Shown piece by piece: positions 27,292 through 35,575 of a stretch of DNA of 44,037 nt. Both the position numbers and the translations under genes were made by a program. The notes beneath the pieces are model-generated. The model had not been told where the DNA came from. It saw nothing but the letters and a program-made list of their open reading frames with translations, and did no database searches. Origin of the DNA: CAYSCZ01 sp964429655. GTDB lineage: Bacteria > Bacteroidota > Bacteroidia > Cytophagales > Cyclobacteriaceae. The stretch lies in assembly GCA_964429655.1 (NCBI GenBank), contig CAYSCZ010000022.1, positions 1 through 44,037 on the forward strand. The letters are read 5' to 3'. Within the stretch, counting starts at the first letter, position 1. The number at the start of each line of letters is the position of its first letter.

Positions 27292-27444
27292 ATGGAAGAA
27301 GATACCAGAGCATTAGAAATGATAACAGCAGAGGTGGATTTACTTTGTGATGAATGCATGCATGAAATCACTATTGGCGAGGATTATGCATACGACCATG
27401 AGGAGGAAAAGATAGTATGCCTTGCTTGTATTGAAAGAAAATAA
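27292..27444 (+). CDS. 50-residue zinc-ribbon-like protein
   Basis: An open frame of 50 codons, MEEDTRALEMITAEVDLLCD onward, with two CxxC knuckles (CDEC about residues 19-22 and CLAC about 43-46) 20 residues apart, the spacing of a small zinc ribbon. It is very acidic. It has its own ATG and is followed immediately by a perfect hairpin terminator, which supports it being a real short gene. Possible roles include a zinc-binding adaptor; no family is recognised. Confidence 0.65.
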   Translation: MEEDTRALEMITAEVDLLCDECMHEITIGEDYAYDHEEEKIVCLACIERK

Positions 27445-27468
27445 AGCCCTCCATTGATGAAGGGCTTT
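27443..27468. terminator. Bidirectional terminator between convergent small genes
   Basis: Perfect 8-bp stem AAAGCCCT (27443-27450) with AGGGCTTT (27461-27468), 10-base loop. The minus-strand side runs into TATTTTCTTTC. It overlaps the stop of the 50-residue gene and lies 9 bases past the stop of the minus-strand gene at 27477, so it serves both. Confidence 0.8.
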
Positions 27469-27476
27469 ACCAATGA

Positions 27477-27692
27477 TTAATTTTTTGGTGGTGAGTAACA
27501 ACGCCTCCTTTCAATACATCTCAATGGGTCCACCGGACCATTATCAGGTCCCATAGGATTCATCGTCTTAACACACCAACATATTGAATTTGCATCTTCC
27601 ACGACAAAAGCAGGGCTATTTCCGCCCTCTAGCGTTCCAAAAGCATTTTTTGCTTTTAAGTATCTGCAATATTTTTTATTGAACATATCCAT
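27477..27692 (-). CDS. Small Cys-containing protein linked to the molybdenum hydroxylase operon
   Basis: 71 residues, no signal peptide. Five cysteines, in KKYCRYL, ICWCVKT, LRCIE and RRCYSP, with a proline/glycine-rich C-terminus (NPMGPDNGPVDP). The start lies only 3 bases after the stop of the FAD subunit gene, and a terminator follows its stop, so it is the last gene of the operon. The cysteine arrangement could bind metal or form disulfides. No family is recognised. Confidence 0.6.
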   Translation of the reverse strand: MDMFNKKYCRYLKAKNAFGTLEGGNSPAFVVEDANSICWCVKTMNPMGPDNGPVDPLRCIERRRCYSPPKN

Positions 27693-27695
27693 AAT

Positions 27696-28694
27696 CTATG
27701 CTATTTCCATTAAGGCTCTTTTAATTAATGTCTTGAATATCGGTACTTTGTAACCATTTTTAGAAAGTGGTTTTGCTATACGCATTGCTGCCTCTGCAGT
27801 GGCAATAGCATTTTGTTCATTGATTGACTTACCTTCAATATTTTTCGAGGCTTCCTCCGAAACCATAGGAACAGGGGCTGCAGCCCCAAGAACAACTTTT
27901 GCATTCTTAGCTGATCCGCCATTTATTTCTGCCTTTACGGCCACATCAGCCAGGGCCCAGTCATAAGATTCACGTTGACCATACTTCAGATAGTAGCTGC
28001 GTGTACCCTTCTTATTTTTTGGCAATATGACAGCGGTTATTATTTCATTTGATTTCAGAATATTTTCTCTTTTCACATCTTCTTTAGGTGTAATAAAGAA
28101 TTCTTCCAGATCTATCTCCCTGGTTCCTCTCCTGCTTTTAATCTCCACTTTTGCGTCAAAAGCCAGGAGAGCTGTTGATATGGAAGAGGAGTGTACACTA
28201 ACACATGATTCATTGTCAATGATGGAATGCATCTCATTCTCTCCCTCATGGGCGTAGCATTTTGAGCCACCTTTTCTTAAACAATTATGATGTTCGGATC
28301 TGAAATACCAGCACCTGGTTCTTTGGGCAAGATTACCGCCAATAGTGGCCATATTCCTCAATTGTGGTGTGGCAGCATGTTTGATAGATTGATGAAATGC
28401 CAGATAATTGTTTTTAACTGTTTCATCCCCTTCAAGCATGGCAAGGGTAACATTAGCGCCAATCCTTAACCCTGCCGAGGCGTTATCGATCTTATCTAGT
28501 CCGGCTATATTTCGGATATTGACAATTTGTTGTGGCTGTAAAAGACCTTCCTTCAGTAAGTCAACAACATCTACCCCACCGGATTTCAATATTGAAGTAT
28601 TCGTTTTACCCATCAGAGATTCAGATACTGTAGCATCCAACTGCTTTAAAGCATCATCTACTGAACTGGCTTCATACCAACTAAATTTATTCAT
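27696..28694 (-). CDS. Xanthine dehydrogenase-family FAD-binding subunit
   Basis: 332 residues, the usual CoxM/YagS-like length. FAD-binding features: LKSGGVDVVDLLKEGLLQP, then the pyrophosphate loop region AATPQLRNMATIGGNLAQRTRCWYFRS, matching the conserved ATxGGNLxQ. The C-terminal CO-dehydrogenase flavoprotein domain follows from about residue 220 (LKYGQRESYDWALADVAVKAE). Cysteines in the CWYFRSEHHNCLRKGGSKC stretch resemble the YagS-type subunits that bind an extra 4Fe-4S cluster. It passes electrons between the iron-sulfur subunit and an acceptor. Twelve bases downstream of the molybdenum subunit gene. Confidence 0.9.
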   Translation of the reverse strand: MNKFSWYEASSVDDALKQLDATVSESLMGKTNTSILKSGGVDVVDLLKEGLLQPQQIVNIRNIAGLDKIDNASAGLRIGANVTLAMLEGDETVKNNYLAFHQSIKHAATPQLRNMATIGGNLAQRTRCWYFRSEHHNCLRKGGSKCYAHEGENEMHSIIDNESCVSVHSSSISTALLAFDAKVEIKSRRGTREIDLEEFFITPKEDVKRENILKSNEIITAVILPKNKKGTRSYYLKYGQRESYDWALADVAVKAEINGGSAKNAKVVLGAAAPVPMVSEEASKNIEGKSINEQNAIATAEAAMRIAKPLSKNGYKVPIFKTLIKRALMEIA

Positions 28695-28705
28695 AACTTA
28701 ATTTT

Positions 28706-31054
28706 TTAGGCTTTATTTAAGGCTTTTAAAACTTTATCAGGAGTTATAGGCGCATCAAAAATCCTCACACCTATCGCGTTATATACAGCATTTGCCACAG
28801 CTGCGGCTGTTGCTATATTGGCTGGTTCACCAATTCCAAAGGCATCGGTAGAGGTATTGGCCGGATATTCTTCCACAATCACCGGCTCAATCACAGGTAC
28901 TTCAAAGGAATAAGGAATTCTATACTGATCCAGGTTTGGGTTGATTTGATGACCGGTTTCATTATCCATGATCCTGTTTTCATAAAGTGCATAAGCAACA
29001 CCCTGAATCACACCACCATTGATCTGACTTTCCACCTGAGCAATGTTAAGTGGCCTTCCGCAGCTATGTGCTGCCACTACTCGATCAACCTTTATAAAGC
29101 CGGTCTCAGTATCAACAGATACTTCTGCAAACTGCACAGAACCGAGTTCACCTTTGCTAAGCCACTTACCCGATTTAAAGCCGCCATAATCATCTGACCG
29201 GCTGGCTGAAGCCATTATCTGGCCCGTTGGCATTCCACCTAATGCTTCTTTTAAGGTGATGGATTTAGAAGGGTTGTTTTTCACCATTACTTTTCCATCC
29301 TTCATGTCCATTTGATATTCACTAGCCCCCAACTGAGTAGCAGCTACCTTAAATATTTCTTTTTTGATCTTATAAGCAGCATTTCTGGCCGGAGGTGTGA
29401 TAGATCCTGTGACAACACTTCCACCGGAACCGGGTGCATCCGGGAATAATGTATCACCAATTCTTATGCTAATTTCTTCTGGTTGTATGCCTAATTCCTC
29501 AGCAACCACCTGTGCCAGAACGGTTTTGGTGCCTGTACCAATGTCCTGCACCGCTGAACGTACTTCAATGGCACCATCTTTAAAAGCCCTGATCTCTACT
29601 GTGGAATTCAAATTGGTAAATCGTGACCAATGTCCTTGTGCAATACCCATTCCTTTTTTAACCGGACCTTTATCTGATCCCGGTTTCTTTCGCCTATTCC
29701 ATCCAAACTTTTCTGCTCCCCTAATCCGCTCAACTTTTCTTATTTCGCTGCCATCTACTTTATCTCTTAGTTTGATAGGATCCATGTCCAATTTCTCAGA
29801 CAGTTCGTCGATCATCTGTTCCAATCCCCAGGCACCCTGAACATTACCTGGTGCCCTCCAGGCTGCCCCCGGACCAGCATTGGTAAAAACATCCCATTGT
29901 TCAGTTAAGAAATTATCACTGTTGTAAAGTGCCTGTGCAACCCTTCCGACTCCGGCCCCCAGGCCTACGCCTGCCGTGCCATAAGATTTTTGTTTGATTG
30001 AAATAAGCCTACCATCATTTTTAGCACCAACTTTGAGATAATGGATCGAATTAGGCCTGTTGCCCGCAGAAATATGCTCTTCTTTTCTGTCCAACATTAA
30101 TTTTACCGGGCGGCCTGTCTTCTTAGCCAGGTTACCTGCCATTACGCCAAAGTTTCCTAAACTATGCTTGGCGCCAAAACCTCCGCCCATAAACTCACAA
30201 ACTACCCGGACCTTACTTCTTGGAATATCAAAATGTTCAGAAAATTCATCCCGTACATTGGTGGTGTTTTGTGTAGAGGCATATACGATAACCTTATCGG
30301 GTTTCCAATCCACCACTACTCCATGCGTTTCTAGTGAGCAGTGTGTATGAACCTGCGTCCTGTAGGTACGCTCCAGGACAATATCTGCCTGGCTGAAACC
30401 ATTTTCAACATCTCCTCTTGGCCCACCGTAAAAACTACCTGTGGATGGCCCTCTCAGATTGCCTATAGTTTTAAGGCCAGCGGCTCCACCACCTCCACCA
30501 CCGGAGTCTTCCTGCTCTACATCACCTTCAAAAACTGCGGGGGCTCCATCTTTCATGGCCTCTTCCAACGCCACCACAAATGGTCTTTCATCATAAACAA
30601 CATTTATGAGATTTAACGCTTCTTTAACTGTTCTCATATCCCTGGCAGCGACACCAGCGATGGGCTGACCTGCATATTTTATATCGGGATATTTATTACC
30701 ATCCCCGCTATCCTGGGGTTGGGCCATATTCACATCCCTTTCAAGGACATGGACTGCATACACTCCGGGATACTTTTCTGCTTTAGATATATCTATGGAT
30801 TTTATCCTTGCGCTGGGGAGGGGTGACCTAAGCATACCACCATACAACATACCGGCAAGATTTTTATCCGAGGTATATTTTGCTGCGCCCATCACCTTTG
30901 CCTTTGCATCAGTACGCTTTATACGTTTACCTACAACTTTCAAATCATCATTAACCGGCCAGCCATCAGGTTCATCTGACGAAACATATCTTGTGATGGT
31001 CTTAAGGTTATGACCTGGAATGCCATAAGGTACTCTTATATTTTTATTTGCCAT
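28706..31054 (-). CDS. Xanthine dehydrogenase-family molybdopterin-binding subunit
   Basis: 782 residues. The N-terminal domain begins near GKRIKRTDAKAKVMGAAKYTSD, the standard family opening. Cofactor loops are seen in FMGGGFGAKHS, GPGAAWRAPGNVQGAWGLEQMIDELSEKLDMDP and QDIGTGTKTVLAQVVAEELG, and the late GIGEPANIATAAAVANAV contains the glutamate expected to act as catalytic base. Members hydroxylate aromatic heterocycles, aldehydes or purines with water-derived oxygen. A glycine-rich linker (EDSGGGGGGAAGLK) near residue 180 is notable. The subunit lacks its own signal and would be exported with the Tat-tagged iron-sulfur partner. The substrate cannot be told. Confidence 0.92.
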   Translation of the reverse strand: MANKNIRVPYGIPGHNLKTITRYVSSDEPDGWPVNDDLKVVGKRIKRTDAKAKVMGAAKYTSDKNLAGMLYGGMLRSPLPSARIKSIDISKAEKYPGVYAVHVLERDVNMAQPQDSGDGNKYPDIKYAGQPIAGVAARDMRTVKEALNLINVVYDERPFVVALEEAMKDGAPAVFEGDVEQEDSGGGGGGAAGLKTIGNLRGPSTGSFYGGPRGDVENGFSQADIVLERTYRTQVHTHCSLETHGVVVDWKPDKVIVYASTQNTTNVRDEFSEHFDIPRSKVRVVCEFMGGGFGAKHSLGNFGVMAGNLAKKTGRPVKLMLDRKEEHISAGNRPNSIHYLKVGAKNDGRLISIKQKSYGTAGVGLGAGVGRVAQALYNSDNFLTEQWDVFTNAGPGAAWRAPGNVQGAWGLEQMIDELSEKLDMDPIKLRDKVDGSEIRKVERIRGAEKFGWNRRKKPGSDKGPVKKGMGIAQGHWSRFTNLNSTVEIRAFKDGAIEVRSAVQDIGTGTKTVLAQVVAEELGIQPEEISIRIGDTLFPDAPGSGGSVVTGSITPPARNAAYKIKKEIFKVAATQLGASEYQMDMKDGKVMVKNNPSKSITLKEALGGMPTGQIMASASRSDDYGGFKSGKWLSKGELGSVQFAEVSVDTETGFIKVDRVVAAHSCGRPLNIAQVESQINGGVIQGVAYALYENRIMDNETGHQINPNLDQYRIPYSFEVPVIEPVIVEEYPANTSTDAFGIGEPANIATAAAVANAVYNAIGVRIFDAPITPDKVLKALNKA

Positions 31055-31066
31055 ATTATTTACGCT

Positions 31067-31705
31067 TTAAACTTGTTTAGCTGCTTCTAATGTTGCTTTA
31101 AATACATGGGGATAAGTACCACATCTGCATAGATTACCTCGGGTAGCATGTTTCACATCCTCAAGTGTTGGATTAGGGTTGTTATTAACCAAATGAGCAC
31201 AGCTCATTACCATACCGGGTGTACAGTACCCGCATTGTGATGCATCATATTCAATGAATTTTTCCTGTACAACATGTAACTTGCCGTTTTGTGCCAATCC
31301 TTCAATTGTAGTCACATTTTTACCTACAGCATCCATGGCCATTGTCAGGCAGGCATTTATCGGCTTCCCATCCAACCATACCGTACAGGCAGAACATGAC
31401 CCTCGATCACAGACTACTTTTGTCCCGGTTAGGTCTAATTTTTCCCGAAGCACATCTGCCAGGGTAAGCCTTGGTTCAATGGTCACAGACCTCTGCTTTC
31501 CATTAATCTTCATATTAATGATTACTTCGTTAGGCCCAAAAGTTTTTCCCTGGTCATCAGACGAAGCTTCAAAACTACAAGATTGTAGTACCACAGCTCC
31601 CGCGGTAGTCATACCAGCACCTTTGAGAAAACCACGACGGCTAATGCCAGACTTAATTTCCGGGCCAACCGATCTATGATCTTCCTCGTTTTGATCCTTT
31701 TTCAT
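31067..31705 (-). CDS. Tat-exported 2Fe-2S subunit of the molybdenum hydroxylase
   Basis: 212 residues. A Tat signal lies at 22-45 (SRRGFLKGAGMTTAGAVVL), followed by QSCSF. The plant-type ferredoxin site CDRGSCSACTVWLDGKPINAC gives the first 2Fe-2S cluster, and CGYCTPGMVMSC with CRCGTYPHV gives the second. Together with the following two genes it forms a three-subunit periplasmic oxidoreductase of the isoquinoline 1-oxidoreductase / YagTSR type. It is the first gene of the operon (order Fe-S, Mo, FAD, small Cys protein; gaps 12, 11 and 3 bases). No maturation chaperone gene is adjacent, so that must lie elsewhere. Confidence 0.93.
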   Translation of the reverse strand: MKKDQNEEDHRSVGPEIKSGISRRGFLKGAGMTTAGAVVLQSCSFEASSDDQGKTFGPNEVIINMKINGKQRSVTIEPRLTLADVLREKLDLTGTKVVCDRGSCSACTVWLDGKPINACLTMAMDAVGKNVTTIEGLAQNGKLHVVQEKFIEYDASQCGYCTPGMVMSCAHLVNNNPNPTLEDVKHATRGNLCRCGTYPHVFKATLEAAKQV

Positions 31706-31897
31706 ATCCTATATTGATTTGGTTTTTGAATTATAAGAACAGATTTTTTTGGTTTAATTTCCAAGTTAATAAAACAAACTTGCTTTGTAAAGTTTATAAA
31801 GCGCACATCTGCCTAAAACCCATTATATAAAGATGAAAAAGTGCTTTTTACAAATAGATTACATTCGGATTTATTTTAAATATTTACTTTCAGCATC

Positions 31898-31925
31898 AAA
31901 AAGGCCTGCACGAAAATTGTACAGG
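31898..31925 (-). terminator. Rho-independent terminator behind an orphan gene end
   Basis: On the minus strand CCTGTAC (31925-31919) pairs with GTGCAGG (31911-31905), one G-U pair, 7-base loop, followed by CCTTTTT. It lies 27 bases past the stop of the orphan fragment, which implies that a real transcription unit once ended here. Confidence 0.7.
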
Positions 31926-31952
31926 ATTTACATCACAGACTTTATTGACGGC

Positions 31953-32064
31953 TTAAGCTTCTACTGCTTCCAGTGCCGGTACTTGTAGGAAATCAATGGG
32001 TACCTGAGTGGTGCCATGAAGAAAATTGCTGATTGTTTTATCTCCTATCACTATTAAAATGTCT
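31953..32064 (-). pseudogene. Orphan 3' end of an unidentified gene next to fold-back element B
   Basis: Read on the minus strand from the edge of element B, the frame gives IDILIVIGDKTISNFLHGTT and continues QVPIDFLQVPALEAVEA to a TAA at 31953, with a terminator just beyond. It reads like a genuine protein C-terminus, but the frame upstream is only the repeat element, so the 5' part is missing. The parent family is not recognised. Confidence 0.4.
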
Positions 32065-32070
32065 ATTAAA

Positions 32071-32235
32071 CCCAGATTTGTCATTGGAATTTTGTCATGA
32101 AGGGTTAAAGCCCAAAAAATCAGGCACTTAGGTCGAGGAGGCATAGCATCGCTATGGTGACGAGCCAATAACATGTTAAGTGTCTGATTTGAAGTGATTT
32201 AACCATGTAATAGAAAGTCTAATAACAATTCTGGG
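32071..32235. repeat. Fold-back MITE-like element, copy B
   Basis: 165 bp, the reverse complement of copy A at 8277-8441 with 4 substitutions and no indels. Ends CCCAGA and TCTGGG are intact and the flanks read TTAAA (left) and TTTAA (right), so TTAA lies within one base of each end. The central CATAGC-GAT-GCTATG hairpin and the nested inverted repeats are conserved. No coding potential. Confidence 0.88.
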
Positions 32236-32345
32236 TTTAATTCTTTTTTGGTTTCTGATAGTCTTAACGGCAAGATACAGGACCAGTAATAGTGAGCTTT
32301 CCCCTGCTTATTGTCAATTTTATCCCTATTCAGGTATAATAATCC

Positions 32346-32452
32346 TCAGCGGTCATTTTGTAAATGGCTTTTGAATTGCTGCGGCGTTATACCAGTCACT
32401 TTTGTGAATTGTTTGTGAATGCATCCAAATAAGGGTCTGAATAGCTGTAAAC
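32346..32452 (-). pseudogene. Remnant of an AraC-family regulator C-terminus
   Basis: On the minus strand one frame gives HKQFTKVTGITPQQFKSHLQ and ends at a TGA (32346-32348). This matches the second helix-turn-helix of AraC/XylS proteins (F-K-x-x-x-G-x-T-P-x-x-[FY]-[RK]). The expected preceding GYSDPxxF motif appears in a different frame as YSYSDPYLDAF just upstream. The remainder of the protein is absent. It is a short, frameshifted fossil. Confidence 0.6.
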
Positions 32453-32556
32453 CATCCGTAATTTATAATTAGACCAAATGATTCGATAAACTAAAGCAGT
32501 TTTTAATCTGCTAATAAGTAAAGCTGACCAAATGCATTGAAGATGACAATATATAC

Positions 32557-33540
32557 CTAACTATCGATATTATAACGCGCCTTCATAATCCTGTCGAAAT
32601 GCATAAGTGAAGCAAGTGCAATTTGTGAGTAATTCTGGGATGCGTTTTGGAAGTTCCGATAGTTGGTGACCCAGAGAGTTTTGATTAACTCCTGACCACC
32701 ATCTTTGGGTTGCAAATACCAAAATGTTCTTCTCATAGTAGCAGGCCCGGCATGATAAACATGCAATACCAGTAGTTTTACCCAAAGTTCATTTGGATTA
32801 TAAGGTATTTTATAACTATCCAGAAGCTTATAGGTGTGTGGCATGTATTCATGTTTAAGCAATCTGGCTGCCGCCCTTGCTGATTTTTCCAGGTCCTCCC
32901 TTTCATCCATAAAACGATTTATCTTAAGGCCATACTTCCTGGCTACCCTGCTCATCAGTTGAAAGTACCCGTAAGCCCCATAAGGTGATTTTTGTAGGCT
33001 GGCGGGAGATTCTATGAGCATGATCGCTTGTGCATACCATGGATCAACATGCTCTTCTTTGAAAATCAATACTGCCTTGGGTATGAGTGGGATTACTTGG
33101 TCAAACTGATAATAATTTTGCTTACCGGAGGTTATAAAAACATCATCATTTCCTGACATACCATACTTTTCTTTCAGGCTGTCAAGAAATGCTTCCCTTC
33201 TTAGTGTTGGTAAATCCCAATAAGAATCTGTTGCAATGGTATCTTTTACCGACCGATCAGTTTCCAGATTTATGATGCTGATTTCCTCATCCATGTTTAT
33301 TATTTCATACCAAAATGATGGCTGAGGCAATTGATCCCAATTTTGGGTGTAAAGCTGATTATCCAGCACAAACAATGAATCCTTAGCCTGATCGTATTTC
33401 TTTTTCCAAAGTGCTTTTATGGAATCGCTGGAACCTGATTTGCTAAGACTGATAGACTTATTAGCTGGTTTAAGAACTTCAATTGCAGCAATGAAGATTA
33501 TGAGTAATCCAGTTAAAAGTAAGTAAGTTTTATTGCTCAT
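32557..33540 (-). CDS. Membrane-anchored lytic transglycosylase-like protein (SLT domain)
   Basis: 327 residues from the preferred start at 33540 (MSNKTYLLLTGLL); an ATG at 33558 would add MVTTAK. One N-terminal hydrophobic helix acts as anchor or uncleaved signal. The SLT domain reads VDPWYAQAIMLIESPAS with the catalytic Glu at about 177 (183 from the longer start), then SPYGAYGYFQLMSRVARKYGL (the GxxGxxQxM-type motif) and ARAAARLLKHEY. LVLHVYHAGPATM is the late NaYNaG-like segment, altered here. It should cleave peptidoglycan glycan strands in the periplasm. The residues 40-150 before it are unassigned. Stands alone on the minus strand. Confidence 0.8.
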   Translation of the reverse strand: MSNKTYLLLTGLLIIFIAAIEVLKPANKSISLSKSGSSDSIKALWKKKYDQAKDSLFVLDNQLYTQNWDQLPQPSFWYEIINMDEEISIINLETDRSVKDTIATDSYWDLPTLRREAFLDSLKEKYGMSGNDDVFITSGKQNYYQFDQVIPLIPKAVLIFKEEHVDPWYAQAIMLIESPASLQKSPYGAYGYFQLMSRVARKYGLKINRFMDEREDLEKSARAAARLLKHEYMPHTYKLLDSYKIPYNPNELWVKLLVLHVYHAGPATMRRTFWYLQPKDGGQELIKTLWVTNYRNFQNASQNYSQIALASLMHFDRIMKARYNIDS

Positions 33541-33593
33541 TTTAGCCGTTGTTACCATTCATTCAACTAATAAAAATATACAATTAGCGATGA

Positions 33594-34385
33594 TTAATCC
33601 CTACTTTGAATGACTATTAATGCTATCAATAAAAAATTTATTCCTGTTATTAACCAAAAAAACCAGTTAGTAAAACCGCTAAAGAGCGCATGATAAGTCA
33701 TCGCACCTTGTATGCCTCCTAATATGGGGCCAAATACAGGAATCCAGGCGTATTCCCAGTTAGAGGGCCCTTTTCCATGAATCGGAAGGAAAAAATGAGC
33801 TATTCGGGGCCCCAGGTCCCTGGCAGGATTAATGGCATAACCCGTGGTTCCTCCTAATGATATTCCAATTGCACCAACCAGGCCACCTACCAGTATTGGA
33901 TTTAAGCCGTCAGCCAGCTTGTTTGCTCCTATCATTTGTATCACAAATAGCAAAGTAAAAGTGCCCAAAATCTCAGAGTAGAGGTTTGCCGAATTACTTT
34001 TGATGGCAGGGCCCGTACTAAATATACCCAGCTTAGTACCCGGATCTTCTGTTGCTTTCCAATGAGGAAAATAATGCAGCCATATTAAAGTTGCGCCTAA
34101 GATTGCACCAATCATTTGTGCCAACACATAACCGGCAACTTTTTCCATGGGGAAGTCCCCGGAGACTGCCAAACCTATGGTAACAGCCGGGTTGATATGG
34201 GCGCCACTTATCCGTCCAACAGCGTAAATAGCAAAGGCTACAGCAAAAGCCCAACCCAGTGCAATTACCAGCCATCCTGACCGATGAGCATAACTTTTAC
34301 GCAGGCTTACTCCTGCGGTAGCACCACTTCCAAAAAGTATAAGCAGAGCAGTGCCAATAACCTCAGCGATATATTCATTCATCAT
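33594..34385 (-). CDS. MIP-family channel, aquaglyceroporin (GlpF-like)
   Basis: 263 residues, six membrane segments and both NPA boxes: HINPAVTIG (Asn65) and GYAINPARDLGPRIAHF (Asn186). The Asp right after the second NPAR (Asp190) is the signature of glycerol facilitators rather than pure water channels, and NWEYAWIPVFGPILGG at the C-terminus also matches GlpF. It would conduct glycerol or other small neutral solutes. Two adjacent ATG codons exist (34385 and 34382). Divergent from mtnA with only 68 bases between starts, so the two probably share a control region. Confidence 0.92.
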   Translation of the reverse strand: MMNEYIAEVIGTALLILFGSGATAGVSLRKSYAHRSGWLVIALGWAFAVAFAIYAVGRISGAHINPAVTIGLAVSGDFPMEKVAGYVLAQMIGAILGATLIWLHYFPHWKATEDPGTKLGIFSTGPAIKSNSANLYSEILGTFTLLFVIQMIGANKLADGLNPILVGGLVGAIGISLGGTTGYAINPARDLGPRIAHFFLPIHGKGPSNWEYAWIPVFGPILGGIQGAMTYHALFSGFTNWFFWLITGINFLLIALIVIQSRD

Positions 34386-34453
34386 AGAATAATTCGATAA
34401 TTTTATGCGATTATATGAAATTTACTACTATCTAATTAAAAATTATTTAATCA

Positions 34454-35575
34454 ATGCTTGTAAATAATAGAAGCTACCGGACAATCTGGATTGATCATGA
34501 CAAGGGTAACCTAATAAATATAATTGACCAGCGTTACCTGCCACATCAATTTGTGATAGAAAAATTGGCCACCGTTCATGATGTTTTTACGGCAATTAAA
34601 GACATGCATGTAAGGGGTGCCGGTTTGATCGGTGCCACCGCAGGCTATGGAATGTATCTTGCTACTTTAGAAATGAAAAGGCTTGGCAAAAATCGCACGC
34701 ATCTATTTGAATCAGCAGAAAAAATCAGAAAGACCAGACCGACCGCGGTAAACCTGTCATGGGCCCTGGACAGACAGCTAAATACATTGAAGGCCGAATC
34801 ATCCGTCGATAAAATGGTGGAGCTGGCAAAAAATGAAGCACAACGAATTGCGGATGAAGATGCGGAATTTTGCAAGTCAATTGGGAAACATGGTGTTGAA
34901 ATAATCAGGGAATTAAGTCGAAAGAAAAAGAGAACCATCAATATTCTCACACATTGTAATGCGGGTTGGTTGGCTTTTGTAGATTTTGGGTCTGCGACAG
35001 CGCCTATTTATCAGGCTTTTCTGGAAGGATTAGATATACATGTTTGGGTGGATGAAACCCGCCCCAGAAACCAGGGTGCCCGTCTCACAGCCTGGGAACT
35101 TTCACAAATGGGAATTCCGCATTCAATAGTTGCAGACAATACAGGTGGACACTTAATGCAACATGGCATGGTTGACCTTGTCATCACCGGAAGCGACAGG
35201 ACCACTTATACTGGTGATGTAGCCAACAAAATTGGCACCTATTTAAAAGCTTTAGCAGCTCATGACAACAATATTCCATTTTATGTAGCCCTTCCTTCAT
35301 CTACTTTTGACTGGGAGATTGATGATGGCCTGTCTCAAATACCTATTGAAGAAAGAAGTGAAGATGAAGTGAAGTACACACAAGGTCTCCATGAAGGGAC
35401 TATTAAACAAGTGCTCTTAACACCGGAAAGTAGCCACGCCGTCAATTACGGCTTTGATGTGACCCCTTCAAAATATGTAACCGGTATAATAACTGAAAGA
35501 GGTGTTTGTGAAGCTAACAGAGCAAGCATTTTAAGCCTTTTCCCTGAAAAGAGGAGTGTAGTAAAACATGGATGA
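34454..35575 (+). CDS. mtnA: S-methyl-5-thioribose-1-phosphate isomerase
   Basis: 373 residues, the family length. Catalytic Cys168 lies in ILTHCNAGW and Asp248 in ITGSDRTTYTGDVANKIGTY, with MHVRGAGLIGATAGYGM at the N-terminus (relatives usually read VRGAPAIG) and the late PSSTFDWEI. MtnA converts 5-methylthioribose-1-phosphate to the ribulose form in methionine salvage and can also take 5-deoxyribose-1-phosphate. The start is the first ATG in the frame. The stop overlaps the start of the class II aldolase gene by 8 bases, so the two are translationally coupled. Confidence 0.93.
   Translation: MLVNNRSYRTIWIDHDKGNLINIIDQRYLPHQFVIEKLATVHDVFTAIKDMHVRGAGLIGATAGYGMYLATLEMKRLGKNRTHLFESAEKIRKTRPTAVNLSWALDRQLNTLKAESSVDKMVELAKNEAQRIADEDAEFCKSIGKHGVEIIRELSRKKKRTINILTHCNAGWLAFVDFGSATAPIYQAFLEGLDIHVWVDETRPRNQGARLTAWELSQMGIPHSIVADNTGGHLMQHGMVDLVITGSDRTTYTGDVANKIGTYLKALAAHDNNIPFYVALPSSTFDWEIDDGLSQIPIEERSEDEVKYTQGLHEGTIKQVLLTPESSHAVNYGFDVTPSKYVTGIITERGVCEANRASILSLFPEKRSVVKHG

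Larger units (their letters stand above)
31706..32556. other. Decayed intergenic zone
   Basis: About 850 bp with no intact gene. From left to right it holds the promoter side of the molybdenum hydroxylase operon, a terminator at 31898-31925, an orphan 3' gene end at 31953-32064, fold-back element copy B at 32071-32235, and an AraC-family remnant at about 32346-32452. Confidence 0.7.

Noticed and set aside
29397..31679. Several plus-strand frames of 70-150 codons opposite the molybdenum hydroxylase genes
   Set aside because: All are antisense to conserved coding sequence and lack any recognisable motif.
34386..34453. A SAM-type riboswitch ahead of mtnA
   Set aside because: The divergent gap is only 68 bases and AT-rich, too short and unstructured for a known SAM riboswitch.
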